Below the pieces are notes generated by a model. The model had not been told where the DNA came from. It did no database searches and saw only the letters and a list, made by a program, of their open reading frames with translations. The position numbers were made by a program, and so were the translations under genes. Below, in pieces: positions 8,784 to 17,903 of a DNA stretch of 64,000 nucleotides. Source of the stretch: Streptomyces sp. NBC_00306 (GTDB lineage Bacteria > Actinomycetota > Actinomycetes > Streptomycetales > Streptomycetaceae); NCBI RefSeq assembly GCF_036169555.1, contig NZ_CP108032.1, forward strand, positions 8,060,001 to 8,124,000. The letters are read 5' to 3'. How positions within the stretch are numbered: position 1 is the stretch's first letter; the number at the start of each line of letters is the position of its first letter.

Positions 8784-8826
8784 GACAAACCCCTCACGTG
8801 ATCACAAACAGGACGATGTCATCCGA

Positions 8827-8851
8827 GTACCCCGCCCCCCGAACGGAATGC
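8827..8851 (-). promoter_or_regulatory. Candidate sigmaB-type promoter for the SRPBCC/FAD unit
   Basis: Reading the minus strand: GCAT (8851-8848), 15 nt, GGGTAC (8832-8827). It fits GNNT-N14-16-GGGTAC. The predicted 5' leader is about 35-40 nt. Confidence 0.4.
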
Positions 8852-8897
8852 GAAAACACGGTGCGCGCGTGCCGCGAGGTGCGGGCTCCTGATTAGC

Positions 8898-9599
8898 TCA
8901 GGACTTCCGAGCACGGATGATCACCAGTTCTTCCTTGCTCTGGTCCGCTTCCATCAGGCCCTGTAGGTGCAGCCAGGGGTGCCGGGACCGCAGGACGGGG
9001 CCGAGGGCCACCCAGCGGCGGTCGGTCACCTCCGCCTCCAGCCCGGCCTCCCGCAGCTGCCGCAGGGTTGTCTCCTCCCCGCTGACCGCCGAGTGGACGA
9101 GCAGGAGAACGCCTCCGGGCCGCAGCAGCGGCGGCGCCTCCTGGCATATGCGGTCCAACAGCAGACGGCCGTCGCTGCCGGCATGCCAGGCCCGGGCCGC
9201 ACCTCGGCGGGGTAGCCCCGGCGGGGTCGGGGCGTAGGGCGGGTTGCTCAGAATCAGGTCGAAGCGGCGGCCGGTAAGCCGGGCGAGGAGATTGCCGCGC
9301 AGCACGTGGACCGGGAGGCGGGCCAGCCAGGCGTTGGCCTTAGCTGTGAGTACAGCGCGCCAGGAGACGTCCACCGCGGTCACCCGATAGCCCCGCTGAG
9401 CCGCAACGAGGGCGAGCGCACCCGTGCCGGTACCGATGTCGAGTGCCTCCGCATTCGGTGGCGCCGGTTCATTACGTAGGGCTTCTGCAAGCAGGGCGGT
9501 GTCATCTTGCGGGGAGTAGACGCCCGGCAGGGCAATGAACGTCACGTCGGGCCGAATACCCCGATTCGACCGGATGATCAGACCCGCCATCGGCATCAT
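8898..9599 (-). CDS. HemK2/PrmC-like class I methyltransferase
   Basis: 233 residues. The S-adenosylmethionine motif ALDIGTGTGALALVAA is followed by the catalytic NPPYAP of N5-glutamine methyltransferases (release-factor type). The protein is short and lacks the N-terminal helical domain of PrmC, so it resembles the HemK2/MTQ2 branch. Substrate unconfirmed. ATGs at 9596 and 9590 are alternative starts. A decayed copy of its C-terminal third lies at 44060-44330. Confidence 0.85.
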   Translation of the reverse strand: MMPMAGLIIRSNRGIRPDVTFIALPGVYSPQDDTALLAEALRNEPAPPNAEALDIGTGTGALALVAAQRGYRVTAVDVSWRAVLTAKANAWLARLPVHVLRGNLLARLTGRRFDLILSNPPYAPTPPGLPRRGAARAWHAGSDGRLLLDRICQEAPPLLRPGGVLLLVHSAVSGEETTLRQLREAGLEAEVTDRRWVALGPVLRSRHPWLHLQGLMEADQSKEELVIIRARKS

Positions 9600-9873
9600 C
9601 TACGGCGACCCACGGTAGTGGACTTTAGCGCTCCGTAGTCGCCCGCCTCCCCGAAACGGGCGCCTTCGCGGCCTTTCGCCTATCGCGGCATGGGCCGAGC
9701 CAGAGCGGGGCACACGGAGCGTGCATGACAGGGATCCGGCGGCCGCCGATTGCGCGACCTGCCGGATTTCTACTGGGCCGGTCCAGATAGCGGGGCGGGG
9801 AGAGGGTGCTGCAGGTCAGCCCGAGGAGGCGAGGGCCTGTAGGCGCCGAAGAGACGGGAAGATCGGAACTCAA

Positions 9874-10029
9874 GTGATTGTCCTGGGTGTCATTCTGCTC
9901 ATCATCGGCCTGCTCGCCGGTGTCTCGCTGCTGACGACGATCGGCGGGGTCCTCGCTGTGGTCGGCGCCGTCCTGTGGGTTCTCGGCGCGAGCGGGCGCA
10001 AGGTCGGTGGACGGAAACACTTCTTCTAA
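9874..10029 (+). CDS. DUF6131 micro-membrane protein
   Basis: 51 residues with a GTG start. Two hydrophobic segments (about 2-17 and 20-37) are separated by a short turn and followed by a basic, Gly-rich tail ending in GGRKHFF. It corresponds to the DUF6131 family. A longer in-frame ATG at 9721 would add about 50 Arg/Ala/Cys-rich residues with no family support. A second member, with tail GGRRHYW, is at 40062-40217. Function unknown. Confidence 0.75.
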   Translation: MIVLGVILLIIGLLAGVSLLTTIGGVLAVVGAVLWVLGASGRKVGGRKHFF

Positions 10030-10147
10030 CAGCCCACCCCGCGCGGGTCCTCAGCGATGTGAGAACACGCATGAGGCAAACCCTGCTGGGTGCCCTGCAG
10101 GCGAGTCGAAAAGACCGCCTTGCCGATTGACGTCCCCTTGCACAACC

Positions 10148-10184
10148 CGGGGCCCGGCGAAGAGGTACCTTTGGCCGGGCCCCG
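10148..10184. terminator. Hairpin terminator between DUF6131 and ctaG-like genes
   Basis: A perfect 11-bp inverted repeat (10148-10158 and 10174-10184) with a 15-nt loop. It lies between two convergent genes and can serve both. Confidence 0.75.
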
Positions 10185-10274
10185 TCGGCATGCCTCGCCC
10201 TCCGGCACCAGTGTCGCCGCGACGGTTGCAGTGACTTGATATTGGTGCGTTCATCGAGACCTTCTGGCCATGTC

Positions 10275-11114
10275 TCAGCCTGCCGCCCCGCTGCCCTTCG
10301 GGTGGCTGGGCAGCAGGCTTGTCTGCTTGGTACGGGGCGTTGGGCGCCAGGTGGCCACGAGGGCGGCTGCCAGCAGGAGTTCGCCGATGTCTCCGCCGTA
10401 GTACATGATCTCCGCGCCGGCTTGGATCTGCTCGGCAGGGGCGCGGACGCGGAGGTAGAGACCGGCGTACATCATCTGCGCAAGGATGGCGTGGGCGGCG
10501 ATCGCGATACCCAGGACGACCAGCCGGGTGGGCACGCCGGGCCGGGCGGGGGCGGGGTCAGGTCCGGCGATGACCCATGCGAACAGGCACCCAGACAGCA
10601 GGAAATGGGCGTGAAGGATCTGGTGCCAGAGCAGTCGCCCGTCTATCGCTTCGTAGAGCGGCGTGAAGTACAGAACGCCGAGTGTTCCGACGCTCAGAAC
10701 CAGGGCGATGGCTGGGTTGGCGATGACGTGCATCAGGCGGCTTCGCAGCATCCCGGCCAGCCCCCGGGCCCGATCTACCGGCAGCGTGCGCAGCAGGAGG
10801 GTGATCGGGGCCCCGAGGACAAGGGCGAGGGGCGCGTACATGCCGATCAGAAGGTGCTGGAGCATGTGGCCGCGGAAGTCTTCGTGGGCGAACGGTCCCA
10901 CCGGCGGCAACAGCGTCATCCCGAGCAGGCCAAGACCGGTCAGGAACCAGCCGGTACGCCAGCGGCTCCACCCGGCTACCGGGTTGCGGTGACGGGCGAG
11001 CGCGGCCAGGAGAAGGTAGAGCGCGCCGAGAGCCAGGAGAACGGTCGCCGGCAGCAGCACCTCCAGCAGCCGCTCCGGGACGGCGGGGTGATGCCCCGCA
11101 GGGTGGCCGTTCAT
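10275..11114 (-). CDS. ctaG: Cytochrome c oxidase assembly protein, CtaG (caa3-type) family
   Basis: 279 residues with about seven membrane segments. Histidine-containing motifs such as HMLQHLLIGMYAPLAL and WHQILHAHFLLSG are typical of the caa3_CtaG family involved in copper-oxidase assembly. Its ATG overlaps the stop of the DUF2243 gene by 4 nt (ATGA), so the two are translationally coupled. The ctaD gene for oxidase subunit I is 21 kb away, so a functional link is only an inference. Confidence 0.88.
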   Translation of the reverse strand: MNGHPAGHHPAVPERLLEVLLPATVLLALGALYLLLAALARHRNPVAGWSRWRTGWFLTGLGLLGMTLLPPVGPFAHEDFRGHMLQHLLIGMYAPLALVLGAPITLLLRTLPVDRARGLAGMLRSRLMHVIANPAIALVLSVGTLGVLYFTPLYEAIDGRLLWHQILHAHFLLSGCLFAWVIAGPDPAPARPGVPTRLVVLGIAIAAHAILAQMMYAGLYLRVRAPAEQIQAGAEIMYYGGDIGELLLAAALVATWRPTPRTKQTSLLPSHPKGSGAAG

Positions 11115-11677
11115 GCACCGGCTGGGCCGGGCCGTGACGACTTCGCCTCATCCTCGGGGTCGAACGGCCGGCCGTGGCGCTGGATGGCCCAGCCCACTGC
11201 GACGAACAACGCGCCCAGGAGCAGAAAGCCCGCATCCCACCATGCCTGCTGCGCTCCGGCGTAGACATGATGGATGCCGAGGATCTGATGGTCGACAAGA
11301 CCCTCGACGATGTTGAACAAGCCCCAGCCGACCAGAACCCAGCCCCACAGGGCAGGGGAGGTCCAGACCCGACGACGGTGGTGTGTCACCCGCGAGTACA
11401 GGAGGGCCAGTCCCGCAAGGACAGCCAGCCAGCAGACGGTGTGGAAGATGCCGTCCCACACTGTGTTCATCCTGAGACCGTCGATGGTGGTGGCGGGGTA
11501 GTACTTCACGCCGATCCGGTCATGATTCGTGCTGGTGAGCATGTGGTGCCACTGCAGGAGCTGGTGCAGCGCAATACCGTCGACGAAGCCGCCCAGTCCC
11601 ACTCCCAGAGTGATTCCCGGCAGCTTGAGGCTCCTGGGCAGGGCACTCGCGTGGGTAACGCCAGTGGTAGTGGTCAT
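11111..11677 (-). CDS. DUF2243 membrane protein
   Basis: 188 residues, four hydrophobic segments. Conserved elements include GFVDGIALHQLLQWHHM, DGIFHT, FNIVEGLVDHQILGIHHV and a C-terminal WD-containing helix. DUF2243 proteins commonly sit beside ctaG-like genes. His residues in the membrane segments suggest metal handling (inference). I chose the ATG at 11677 because the family begins just before the first helix; the open frame extends further upstream without homology. Confidence 0.87.
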   Translation of the reverse strand: MTTTTGVTHASALPRSLKLPGITLGVGLGGFVDGIALHQLLQWHHMLTSTNHDRIGVKYYPATTIDGLRMNTVWDGIFHTVCWLAVLAGLALLYSRVTHHRRRVWTSPALWGWVLVGWGLFNIVEGLVDHQILGIHHVYAGAQQAWWDAGFLLLGALFVAVGWAIQRHGRPFDPEDEAKSSRPGPAGA

Positions 11678-11847
11678 CGCACGATTCGCATTCCTTCTAC
11701 CTGCGCTCGGTGGTCCCGCCGAGCTGGGGCAACACTCTTCGCCTTTGCCGAGGAGCTGGCGGACGAGTGTTTCCCAGATGATTTGGCGGCTGTCGCTGGC
11801 CTGGTGGACGGCCTGGTCGGTGGACCGGACGGTCCGACAGGTTGCCG

Positions 11848-12213
11848 TCAGGTGCCAATGAGGTCCAGGGCTTCGCCGAGGGACAAGGCTGAGAGGACAG
11901 GGCTGGGGGCCGTGGCGAGGAGTTTTTGGAGGGGCGGGGAGGGAGCGGCGACGATCAGCGTCGTCTCCTTCTGGAGTGTCAGGAGCAGCTCGATGGCATT
12001 GCTGTCGGCGGATTGCACTGCCGTCCCGTCCACAATCAAGGGCTGTCCGGCTTCGTTCATGAGACGGTCGAACGTCTCCCGGACGGGCGGCAGGGTGCAC
12101 GCGTTGAGGTCGCCGCCGAGACAGACGACCCACACACGACCGCGACGGCGCCGACTCAGCACCTGCGGTGTGACAGGGTCTTCGGCACCATCAGATTCAG
12201 GCATCCTCCACAC
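11848..12213 (-). CDS. Divergent STAS-domain protein
   Basis: About 121 residues. It has the STAS pattern of strand-helix-strand (RVWVVCLGGDLNACTL, then PLIVDGTAVQSADSNAIELLL). The usual D-S-S-G is altered to A-D-S-N-A, so it may not be phosphorylated in the normal way although a serine remains. It may be a regulatory decoy or bind a different partner. The start is uncertain between a GTG at 12213 and an ATG at 12204. Confidence 0.7.
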   Translation of the reverse strand: MWRMPESDGAEDPVTPQVLSRRRRGRVWVVCLGGDLNACTLPPVRETFDRLMNEAGQPLIVDGTAVQSADSNAIELLLTLQKETTLIVAAPSPPLQKLLATAPSPVLSALSLGEALDLIGT

Positions 12214-12424
12214 CTAGCAGACTCTCTACGCGCCAGCCATGCCTCCGGGCCAGATGCAGCAAGCTCTGCTGGAATGCATCGATGGGCCCGCCGTGGTGGC
12301 GCAGGCGAAGGGTGTTCGGAGTCGCGGAGCGGTCCGCGTGCTGCGTAAGCGCTTCTCGGCGACGGGCAGGCATTGAGTGCGTGAGACAGCGGTCTATCGA
12401 GCCCTTGCGATTGCTCCCATATAG

Positions 12425-12464
12425 AGCCGGAGCGGCGTACCAGGGTAGGTGGACCGCTCCGGCT
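12425..12464. repeat. Interspersed hairpin repeat, copy 1
   Basis: An 11-bp perfect stem (AGCCGGAGCGG at 12425-12435, complement at 12454-12464) around an 18-nt loop reading cgtaccagggtaggtgga. The same stem and almost the same loop recur at 63102-63140. A terminator role is possible, but the conserved loop suggests a repeated element. Confidence 0.7.
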
Positions 12465-12581
12465 TGCGCTTAACGCGGGGTGCCGGAGAGTGTCATTGCT
12501 ACACCGCCGTGGGCGACTGCGACCCGGCGATGGACGTGTTCGAAAACGTGGAGCAAGTTCGGGGCTGGCATGCGGCGGACC

Positions 12582-13124
12582 TCAGAACCGGACCGAGCTG
12601 CTGAGCACGACATCGGCGTCCATGTTGGTGCGCATCATCTTCAGCGCAGCGTCAGCCAGGTCGGCATGGATGTGTGCAACGGCGTCTTCCGGGACGGTGA
12701 CGTGCAGGTGCCGGATGTGGGCGTCGAGAGCGGAATAGAAGATGCACTGCTCGGTGACCTGTCCGCACAGGATGATGTGGCCCACGTCGAGTTGATTCAG
12801 CAGGTAGGCCAGCGGTGTCTCGTAGAAGATCGAGTGCCGTGCCTTGACGACGAACAGGGCGTCGTCATCGGGACGAAGCGGTTCGACCAGGTCGGCATGC
12901 GGCCCAGCGAGCGCTGTCTCAAGGATCTCGCCGTGGTGTGAGCGCCATTCGCCGAAGTTGTCGTTGACGTAGATGACGGGGACCTCGTGCTTCCGGGCGC
13001 GGTCGATCAGCTGCACCATCGGCGGTATGGCCTTCTTTGCCGACGGGAGCAGCAGGTGCGCGTCCGCGTGATCGTACGTATTGATCATGTCGATCACGAC
13101 GACGGCGCTGGCCCTGTGGCTCAT
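12582..13124 (-). CDS. Isochorismatase-family cysteine hydrolase
   Basis: 180 residues. The catalytic triad of the family is visible: Asp in VVVIDMINTY, Lys in FVVKARHS and Cys in CGQVTEQCIF. Members hydrolyse isochorismate, nicotinamide and related amides; the substrate here is unknown. The ATG at 13124 follows a GAGGG ribosome site; the frame is open further upstream but becomes Ala/Pro/Arg-rich and family-unlike. Confidence 0.88.
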   Translation of the reverse strand: MSHRASAVVVIDMINTYDHADAHLLLPSAKKAIPPMVQLIDRARKHEVPVIYVNDNFGEWRSHHGEILETALAGPHADLVEPLRPDDDALFVVKARHSIFYETPLAYLLNQLDVGHIILCGQVTEQCIFYSALDAHIRHLHVTVPEDAVAHIHADLADAALKMMRTNMDADVVLSSSVRF

Positions 13125-13275
13125 GCCCTCATGATCCCGCGATCCTGCTCTGCTCGCAGTTTCCCTTGCAGGCCCCGGAGGCGGAGGCGCGGCAGCCGGC
13201 GCCTTGCGGGCGCGTGGCTGCCGCAGCCATTCGCCGGAACCGGCATGGTGCCCGCGCAGAACCACAGGAGCGCGG

Positions 13276-13692
13276 TCAGTCCGTCGACAGGGCTTCGAGC
13301 AGGTCGCCGACCTTCGGGTCGGGCAGGGCGCGGGCGACGTCGGCCTGGGCGACCATGCCGACCAGGTCGTGTCCGTCGATGACGGGCAGTCGGCGGACCT
13401 TGTGCTGGATCATGGTGCGCAGGATCTCGTCGGCGTCGTCGTCTGCGCCGATGGTCACTGCTTCACCCTGAGCCAGCTCGCCGGCCTTGACCGTGGCGGG
13501 GTCCTTGCCTGCGCCGAGCACCTTCACGACGATGTCGCGATCGGTCAGCATGCCCTTCAGCCTCTTGTCGGTGCCACAGATCGGCAGCGCGCCGACGCCG
13601 AGGTCCTTCATCTTCTTCGCCGCGTCCAGAACACTCTCGTCGGCGCCGATGCACTCGGTACCGCTCGTCATGATCTCTCGTGCCGTCGTCAT
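13276..13692 (-). CDS. CBS-domain pair protein
   Basis: 138 residues forming two tandem CBS domains: the first holds MTTAREIM and ADESVLDAAKKMKDLGVGALPI, the second ADEILRTMIQHKVRRLPVID. Such stand-alone pairs bind adenine nucleotides and are often stress or energy sensors in actinobacteria. The ATG at 13692 is preceded by AAGGGA; an upstream in-frame ATG at 13737 adds only basic residues. Confidence 0.88.
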   Translation of the reverse strand: MTTAREIMTSGTECIGADESVLDAAKKMKDLGVGALPICGTDKRLKGMLTDRDIVVKVLGAGKDPATVKAGELAQGEAVTIGADDDADEILRTMIQHKVRRLPVIDGHDLVGMVAQADVARALPDPKVGDLLEALSTD

Positions 13693-13939
13693 CGTCGGGT
13701 CCCTTCTTCGTCGGTTCGACAGCCGCGGGAGCGGCATGGGGCTGACGACCTACGGGTTCCCGTTGCTGCGGGCGCATAACGCCACTTTTCGTGACTACAG
13801 GGGCCACAAGGTGTCGCCGAAGGTCACTGGTTGTGACGGTCCGGCAAGATTATGTGTGGGTAGTGCCGGGGGAGGCGCTGTGTCGGACGCGACGAACCGG
13901 TCTCCTCGCGGGGAATGGTGCCCGCTGCCCGTGAGGACT

Positions 13940-14431
13940 TCAGAGATTCGTCAGCAGCTGCGGAGCAAGACTCTTGATCATGGTGTTGGTCCAGCGCATC
14001 TGACGCACCGTCTGCGGGTGGCAGGCGGAGACGAGGGACAGCAGACGGGTGTCGGTACGGGCCTGCGCAGCTTGGGCGAGCATCTCCCAGTACAGGGAGT
14101 TCGCTGACGCGCCCAGATGCAGATCACGCAGATCCCGAAGGAGTAGGAGCGCTGGCTGGGAGCAGGCCCGCTCTGGCCGCGGCTCCCTGTTTTGCGACCG
14201 AGGTACGAGGTCCGAGTGCGGGCCGGATGCCTCCTCCGGACGCGCGTGGTCCTCCCTCTCTATGGCTTCAGCGATCCGCTGGGCGTGCTCTCGTGACCAT
14301 TGGGCGAGGTCGGTGGAGACGTGGAAGATCTCGTGCTCGGCGCGGTGGCGCTGGCCCGTGGCCAGCAGTCCTTCTGCGAGCTCCGTTTCGCCGTCACGGA
14401 GCACCCGCAGGATCAGCGCGATGCCGTTCAC
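13940..14431 (-). CDS. Small partner protein of the molybdopterin oxidoreductase, unknown family
   Basis: 163 residues, GTG start at 14431 overlapping the stop of the large oxidoreductase by 4 nt (GTGA), so translation is coupled. It is mostly helical: GETELAEGLLATGQRH, EHEIFHVSTDLAQWSREHAQRIAEAIE, then LYWEMLAQAAQA. The paired Glu/His spacing is loosely ferritin-like, but I do not recognise the family. Context suggests it is an accessory or subunit of the oxidoreductase (inference). Confidence 0.75.
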   Translation of the reverse strand: MNGIALILRVLRDGETELAEGLLATGQRHRAEHEIFHVSTDLAQWSREHAQRIAEAIEREDHARPEEASGPHSDLVPRSQNREPRPERACSQPALLLLRDLRDLHLGASANSLYWEMLAQAAQARTDTRLLSLVSACHPQTVRQMRWTNTMIKSLAPQLLTNL

Positions 14432-16905
14432 CCGTTCACCTCCGTCTCGCGATCGACTTCCTGGGTGGAATGGGCAGGCACACCGCCACTGGTGGGGGGC
14501 AGGTGGCTGCCTTCCACAGGGGCGGAGGCGGTGGTGGTCGGAGCGGGCGAGACCCGGCCGTCGCTGCTCTCGATGCACGTGAGCTTGGCTGCTGCGGTTT
14601 TGAAGACGGGCTGTTTGGAGACCGGGTCCCAGTCGGTGATCGTGGTCTCGTTGGCTGCCCTGCCGGTCGTGTCGGCTTCGGGCCGGTACCCGCCCGGCGT
14701 GTCCCAGTACCCGTAGTGGAACGGTACGAAGAGCAGCCCGGGACGGATGCCGGTCACACGGAGTCGGCCGCGGATCGCTCCCCTGGGCGTGGCGACTTCG
14801 ACCAGATCGCCTTCGTCGAGACGCAGTTCGACGGCGTCATTCGCGGAGATCTCCACCCAGACCTCGGGCGCGGCCGCGTTCAGCTGGGGGACCCGGCCGG
14901 TCTTGGTACGGGTGTGGAAGTGGTAGAGGGTGCGCCCGGTGGTCAGCTGGAAGGGGTAGTCCTCGCTGGGCACCTCATGGGGCGGGAGGTACTCGCCGGG
15001 GCGGATGGTGGCCTTGCCGTCGGGATTGAGGGAGCGGTACTCGACCACGCTGTCTGCTGCCCCCGTGATCAGGTCTTTGCCGTAGCTTTCGCACACGTCA
15101 GGGTGGGCCCAGGTGATCCCGTGAGTGTAGAGACGCGCGGTGCCGTTGGGGGCCTGCTCGTTGCAGGGCCATTGGATGCCGGTGCTGCCGCGGAGTTGGC
15201 GATAGGTCAGGCCTGTGTAGTCGCACGGACGACCGGCGCTGCAGTGCTTCCACGCCTCGAACGCCGATTCCGGGTCCGCCCAGTGGACCAGCGGGCCCCC
15301 GTCCTTGTCGCGGAAGCCCATGCGGGCTGCGTAGTCGAGAAAGATGTCCAGGTCGGGACGGGAATCCCCGGGCGGTTCGACCGCCTTGTCGGACAGATGG
15401 ACGGTTCGGTCGGCATTGGTGAAGGTGCCCGTCTTTTCACCCCACGTGGCTGCCGGCAGAACAACGTCGGCCAGTTGGGCGGTCTCGGTCAGGAACAGAT
15501 CCTGGGTGACAACGAAGAGGCGATCCTGCGCCAGGATGGAGCGCATGCGGGACAACTCGGGCAGGGACACCGCGGGATTGGTGCCGCTGATCCACAGCAT
15601 CCGGATCGAGCCCTGCTCGGCGTAGCGGAACATCTGCATTGCCGGTGTGGGCGGCGCGTAGTGGGGGATGCTCCCGGGCTCCACGTTCCACACTTCGGCC
15701 AGGTCGGCGACGTGCTCATCGTTCTCCCAGTTACGGAAGCCCGGCAGGTCACCATTGGCTCCACACTCGCGGGTGTTCTGCGCGGTGGGCTGTCCGTTCA
15801 TCTGCAGCACGCCTGCTCCCGGGCGCCCGAGCATGCCTCGAATCAGATGCAGATTGTTGATCTGCACAGCTGCTGCGGTGGCTTGATGGGACTGGTAGAC
15901 GCCCTGCAGAACCGTGGACAGCAACCGCTCAGCGGAGCCGACCAGTTCAGCCGCCTCACCAATGCGGGCGGCCGGCACATCACAGATCGAGGAAGCCCAG
16001 GCAGGTGTGCAGTCCTTGACGTTCTCTGTCAGTTCTTCGTACCCGACCGTATGGGCGGCGATGAACGCAGGGTCGGTGCGGCCGGTGCGGATGATTTCGT
16101 GCAGCAGGGCGTTGAGGAGGGCTACGTTCGTGCCGCTCCTGGGCGCGAGGTGGATGCTCGCGGCCCGGGCGACCGGAGTGGGACGAGGGTCCACGCACAG
16201 GAGTCGAGGGGGTTCGGTGCCCGCCAGCCGGTCCAGCATGCGCATCCACTGCACGGGCTGGGTCTCGGCGATGTTATGGCCGAAGAGGGCGATGACGTCG
16301 GCATGGTCGATGTCGTCATAGGTACCGGGCTGGCCGTCGCAGCCGAACGACTGCTTGAGCGCTTCGCCCGCGGTGGCTGTACACAGCCGGGTGTTTCCGT
16401 CCAGATGGTTGGTGCCGATTCCGGCGCGGGCCATTACGGCCAGCGTGTAGTACTCCTCGAGGAACAGCTGTCCACTGGTGTAGAACCCGATGGATCCGGG
16501 ACCCTGTTCGTCCAGCAATTCCTTCGATTGAGCCACGACTGCGCCCATCGCTGTCGGCCAGTCCACCTCCACCAAACGCCCCTGCCGGCGGATCAGTGGC
16601 CGGGTGAGGCGGTCGGGAGAGGCGTTCGCCTGCCAGCCGAACAGATCCTTCGGCCCCAGTCGTCCATGGTTGACGCGGTCCCCGGCGCGTCCCCGTACGC
16701 CCACGATTCGGTCGTCCTTGACGGCGATGTCCATCGCATCGCCGTCGGAGTGCAGGAGTGAGGCAGCCTGCACCCACCTTTGGACTTCTCCGGTCCGGAC
16801 GCCGTCGGCCAGATGTGTGTCCACGCGCACGGGCCACGGCTCGTGGGGGGCGTAGGGGGTTCGTCCGCCCCATGGGTGCGCGATCCGATCCGTAGACGGG
16901 TCCAC
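14428..16905 (-). CDS. Molybdopterin oxidoreductase (nitrate-reductase superfamily) without an N-terminal Fe-S site
   Basis: 825 residues, GTG start with GGAGG nine bases upstream. Molybdopterin-domain motifs include GFYTSGQLFLEEYY, NHLDGNTRLCTATAGEA (a Cys where NasA/NarB-type enzymes have their Mo-ligand Cys), GHNIAETQPVQW, ISGTNPAVSLPE, and a C-terminal DUF/MopB_4 domain with LTTGRTLYHFHTRTKTGR. The N-terminal four-Cys 4Fe-4S cluster motif expected in the first ~60 residues is absent; that region reads WVQAASLLHSDGDAMDIAV. The last ~55 residues are Pro/Ser/Thr-rich. Substrate unknown. Confidence 0.88.
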   Translation of the reverse strand: MDPSTDRIAHPWGGRTPYAPHEPWPVRVDTHLADGVRTGEVQRWVQAASLLHSDGDAMDIAVKDDRIVGVRGRAGDRVNHGRLGPKDLFGWQANASPDRLTRPLIRRQGRLVEVDWPTAMGAVVAQSKELLDEQGPGSIGFYTSGQLFLEEYYTLAVMARAGIGTNHLDGNTRLCTATAGEALKQSFGCDGQPGTYDDIDHADVIALFGHNIAETQPVQWMRMLDRLAGTEPPRLLCVDPRPTPVARAASIHLAPRSGTNVALLNALLHEIIRTGRTDPAFIAAHTVGYEELTENVKDCTPAWASSICDVPAARIGEAAELVGSAERLLSTVLQGVYQSHQATAAAVQINNLHLIRGMLGRPGAGVLQMNGQPTAQNTRECGANGDLPGFRNWENDEHVADLAEVWNVEPGSIPHYAPPTPAMQMFRYAEQGSIRMLWISGTNPAVSLPELSRMRSILAQDRLFVVTQDLFLTETAQLADVVLPAATWGEKTGTFTNADRTVHLSDKAVEPPGDSRPDLDIFLDYAARMGFRDKDGGPLVHWADPESAFEAWKHCSAGRPCDYTGLTYRQLRGSTGIQWPCNEQAPNGTARLYTHGITWAHPDVCESYGKDLITGAADSVVEYRSLNPDGKATIRPGEYLPPHEVPSEDYPFQLTTGRTLYHFHTRTKTGRVPQLNAAAPEVWVEISANDAVELRLDEGDLVEVATPRGAIRGRLRVTGIRPGLLFVPFHYGYWDTPGGYRPEADTTGRAANETTITDWDPVSKQPVFKTAAAKLTCIESSDGRVSPAPTTTASAPVEGSHLPPTSGGVPAHSTQEVDRETEVNG

Positions 16906-16956
16906 AACGGGCCTCCCTCAACCCGGCCTGCCTCCGCTGGCTCGACCGCACCATGA

Positions 16957-16981
16957 GTACCCGCCGACGCATTCGGCTAAC
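16957..16981 (-). promoter_or_regulatory. Candidate sigmaB-type promoter of the molybdopterin operon
   Basis: On the minus strand: GTTA (16981-16978), 15 nt, GGGTAC (16962-16957). The -10 is perfect; the -35 differs from GTTT at the last base. The predicted leader is about 45 nt. Confidence 0.4.
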
Positions 16982-17815
16982 GCACCGATGCGATGGCGCC
17001 ACACGTCGACGACCCGCTGCGTATGTCACTCCGTGACGTGCGCCGGGCCGTCGGACGCTCATCCGTGCACAGCCAGGCGACGGCATTCACGCATACCAGC
17101 CGCGGATTCGTCAGTCCTCGCCGCGCACGATTGCCGACTCCTCGCCGTCCGGCTCCTGCGTATCCGGCGCCGTCGAAGCGTCCAGGACCGCCGGCTCGCA
17201 GGTGCGGACCGGCTCACCGGTCATGTGCTGACTCGTTATCAGACCGCTCTCATCTGTGGGCCCGTACATGGTTCAACGCCTTCTTCCTCCGACCCCAGCC
17301 GGCACGACCCTGCCGCCGGCACTCCCCTGTCGGATACCCCGCCAAGCCGGGCAGTCATCACGGCGCATTCCTGCGGAACGCGGACGCATCGGAAGCTCGT
17401 CTGGCGGCCAGCCCCGCGCCGTCACAGAATGACCCCGAACGGATGAGCCCGACCGAATGGCAGGTCGACGACGGCCACGACCGTGCTGGGCAGGACCCGA
17501 TGGGGCCTTCGCGCGCCGTAACCCCGAAGTACGCAGAGTGGGAGAGCGCGGCATCACTGCGCCTGGCAGGTCACCAGCAGGTTCGGCCATCGAATAGGGC
17601 GCGGCGATAGCGACACCTTCAACCCCGTGACCCTCATCAGGTGTCAACAGCCCTGTTCGATCTGCTCACCCTCACGGTCGAACTATCAGGCCGGGAGCGA
17701 CGAACACGCTGACGGCCGAACCCGACATCCAAGGCCCCCGGCCCTTCCAAGGGCGGGTACTCATCCGCCACCCCGTCCAGTCCCGGCGTGTCACTCCTCG
17801 GGCTGCCTCGACCGG
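16982..17815. other. Intergenic region, no supported gene
   Basis: About 830 bp between divergent genes. Several long frames exist but read as Pro/Arg/Ser-rich shadows with no family resemblance. A GGGTAC at 17755-17760 has no acceptable -35 at 14-16 nt. Confidence 0.5.
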
Positions 17816-17839
17816 GTTCACTTCCGGCGCACGGGGTAC
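17816..17839 (+). promoter_or_regulatory. Strong candidate sigmaB-type promoter of the catalase gene
   Basis: GTTC (17816-17819), 14 nt, GGGTAC (17834-17839). This matches the Streptomyces sigmaB consensus closely. In S. coelicolor the osmotically and stationary-phase induced catalase CatB is under sigmaB control, which fits (established for that organism, inferred here). The predicted transcript starts near 17846. Confidence 0.6.
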
Positions 17840-17855
17840 TTCGGACAGCCCTGCA

Positions 17856-17903
17856 GGAATCCCTTTCGTGTACATCGGTCGGACGCGGCCTGAAAGGGAT
17901 TCC
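17856..17903. repeat. 12-bp inverted repeat in the catalase 5' leader
   Basis: GGAATCCCTTTC at 17856-17867 is the exact complement of GAAAGGGATTCC at 17892-17903, with a 24-nt spacer. It lies downstream of the candidate -10 and 45 bp before the ATG, so it would be a hairpin in the leader RNA or an operator for a dimeric regulator. Confidence 0.65.

Noticed and set aside
14227..16761. 844-codon plus-strand frame
   Set aside because: It is the antisense shadow of the molybdopterin oxidoreductase, which has unmistakable family motifs.
17755..17760. GGGTAC upstream of the catalase
   Set aside because: No GNNT at 14-16 nt upstream; the element at 17834 is clearly better placed.
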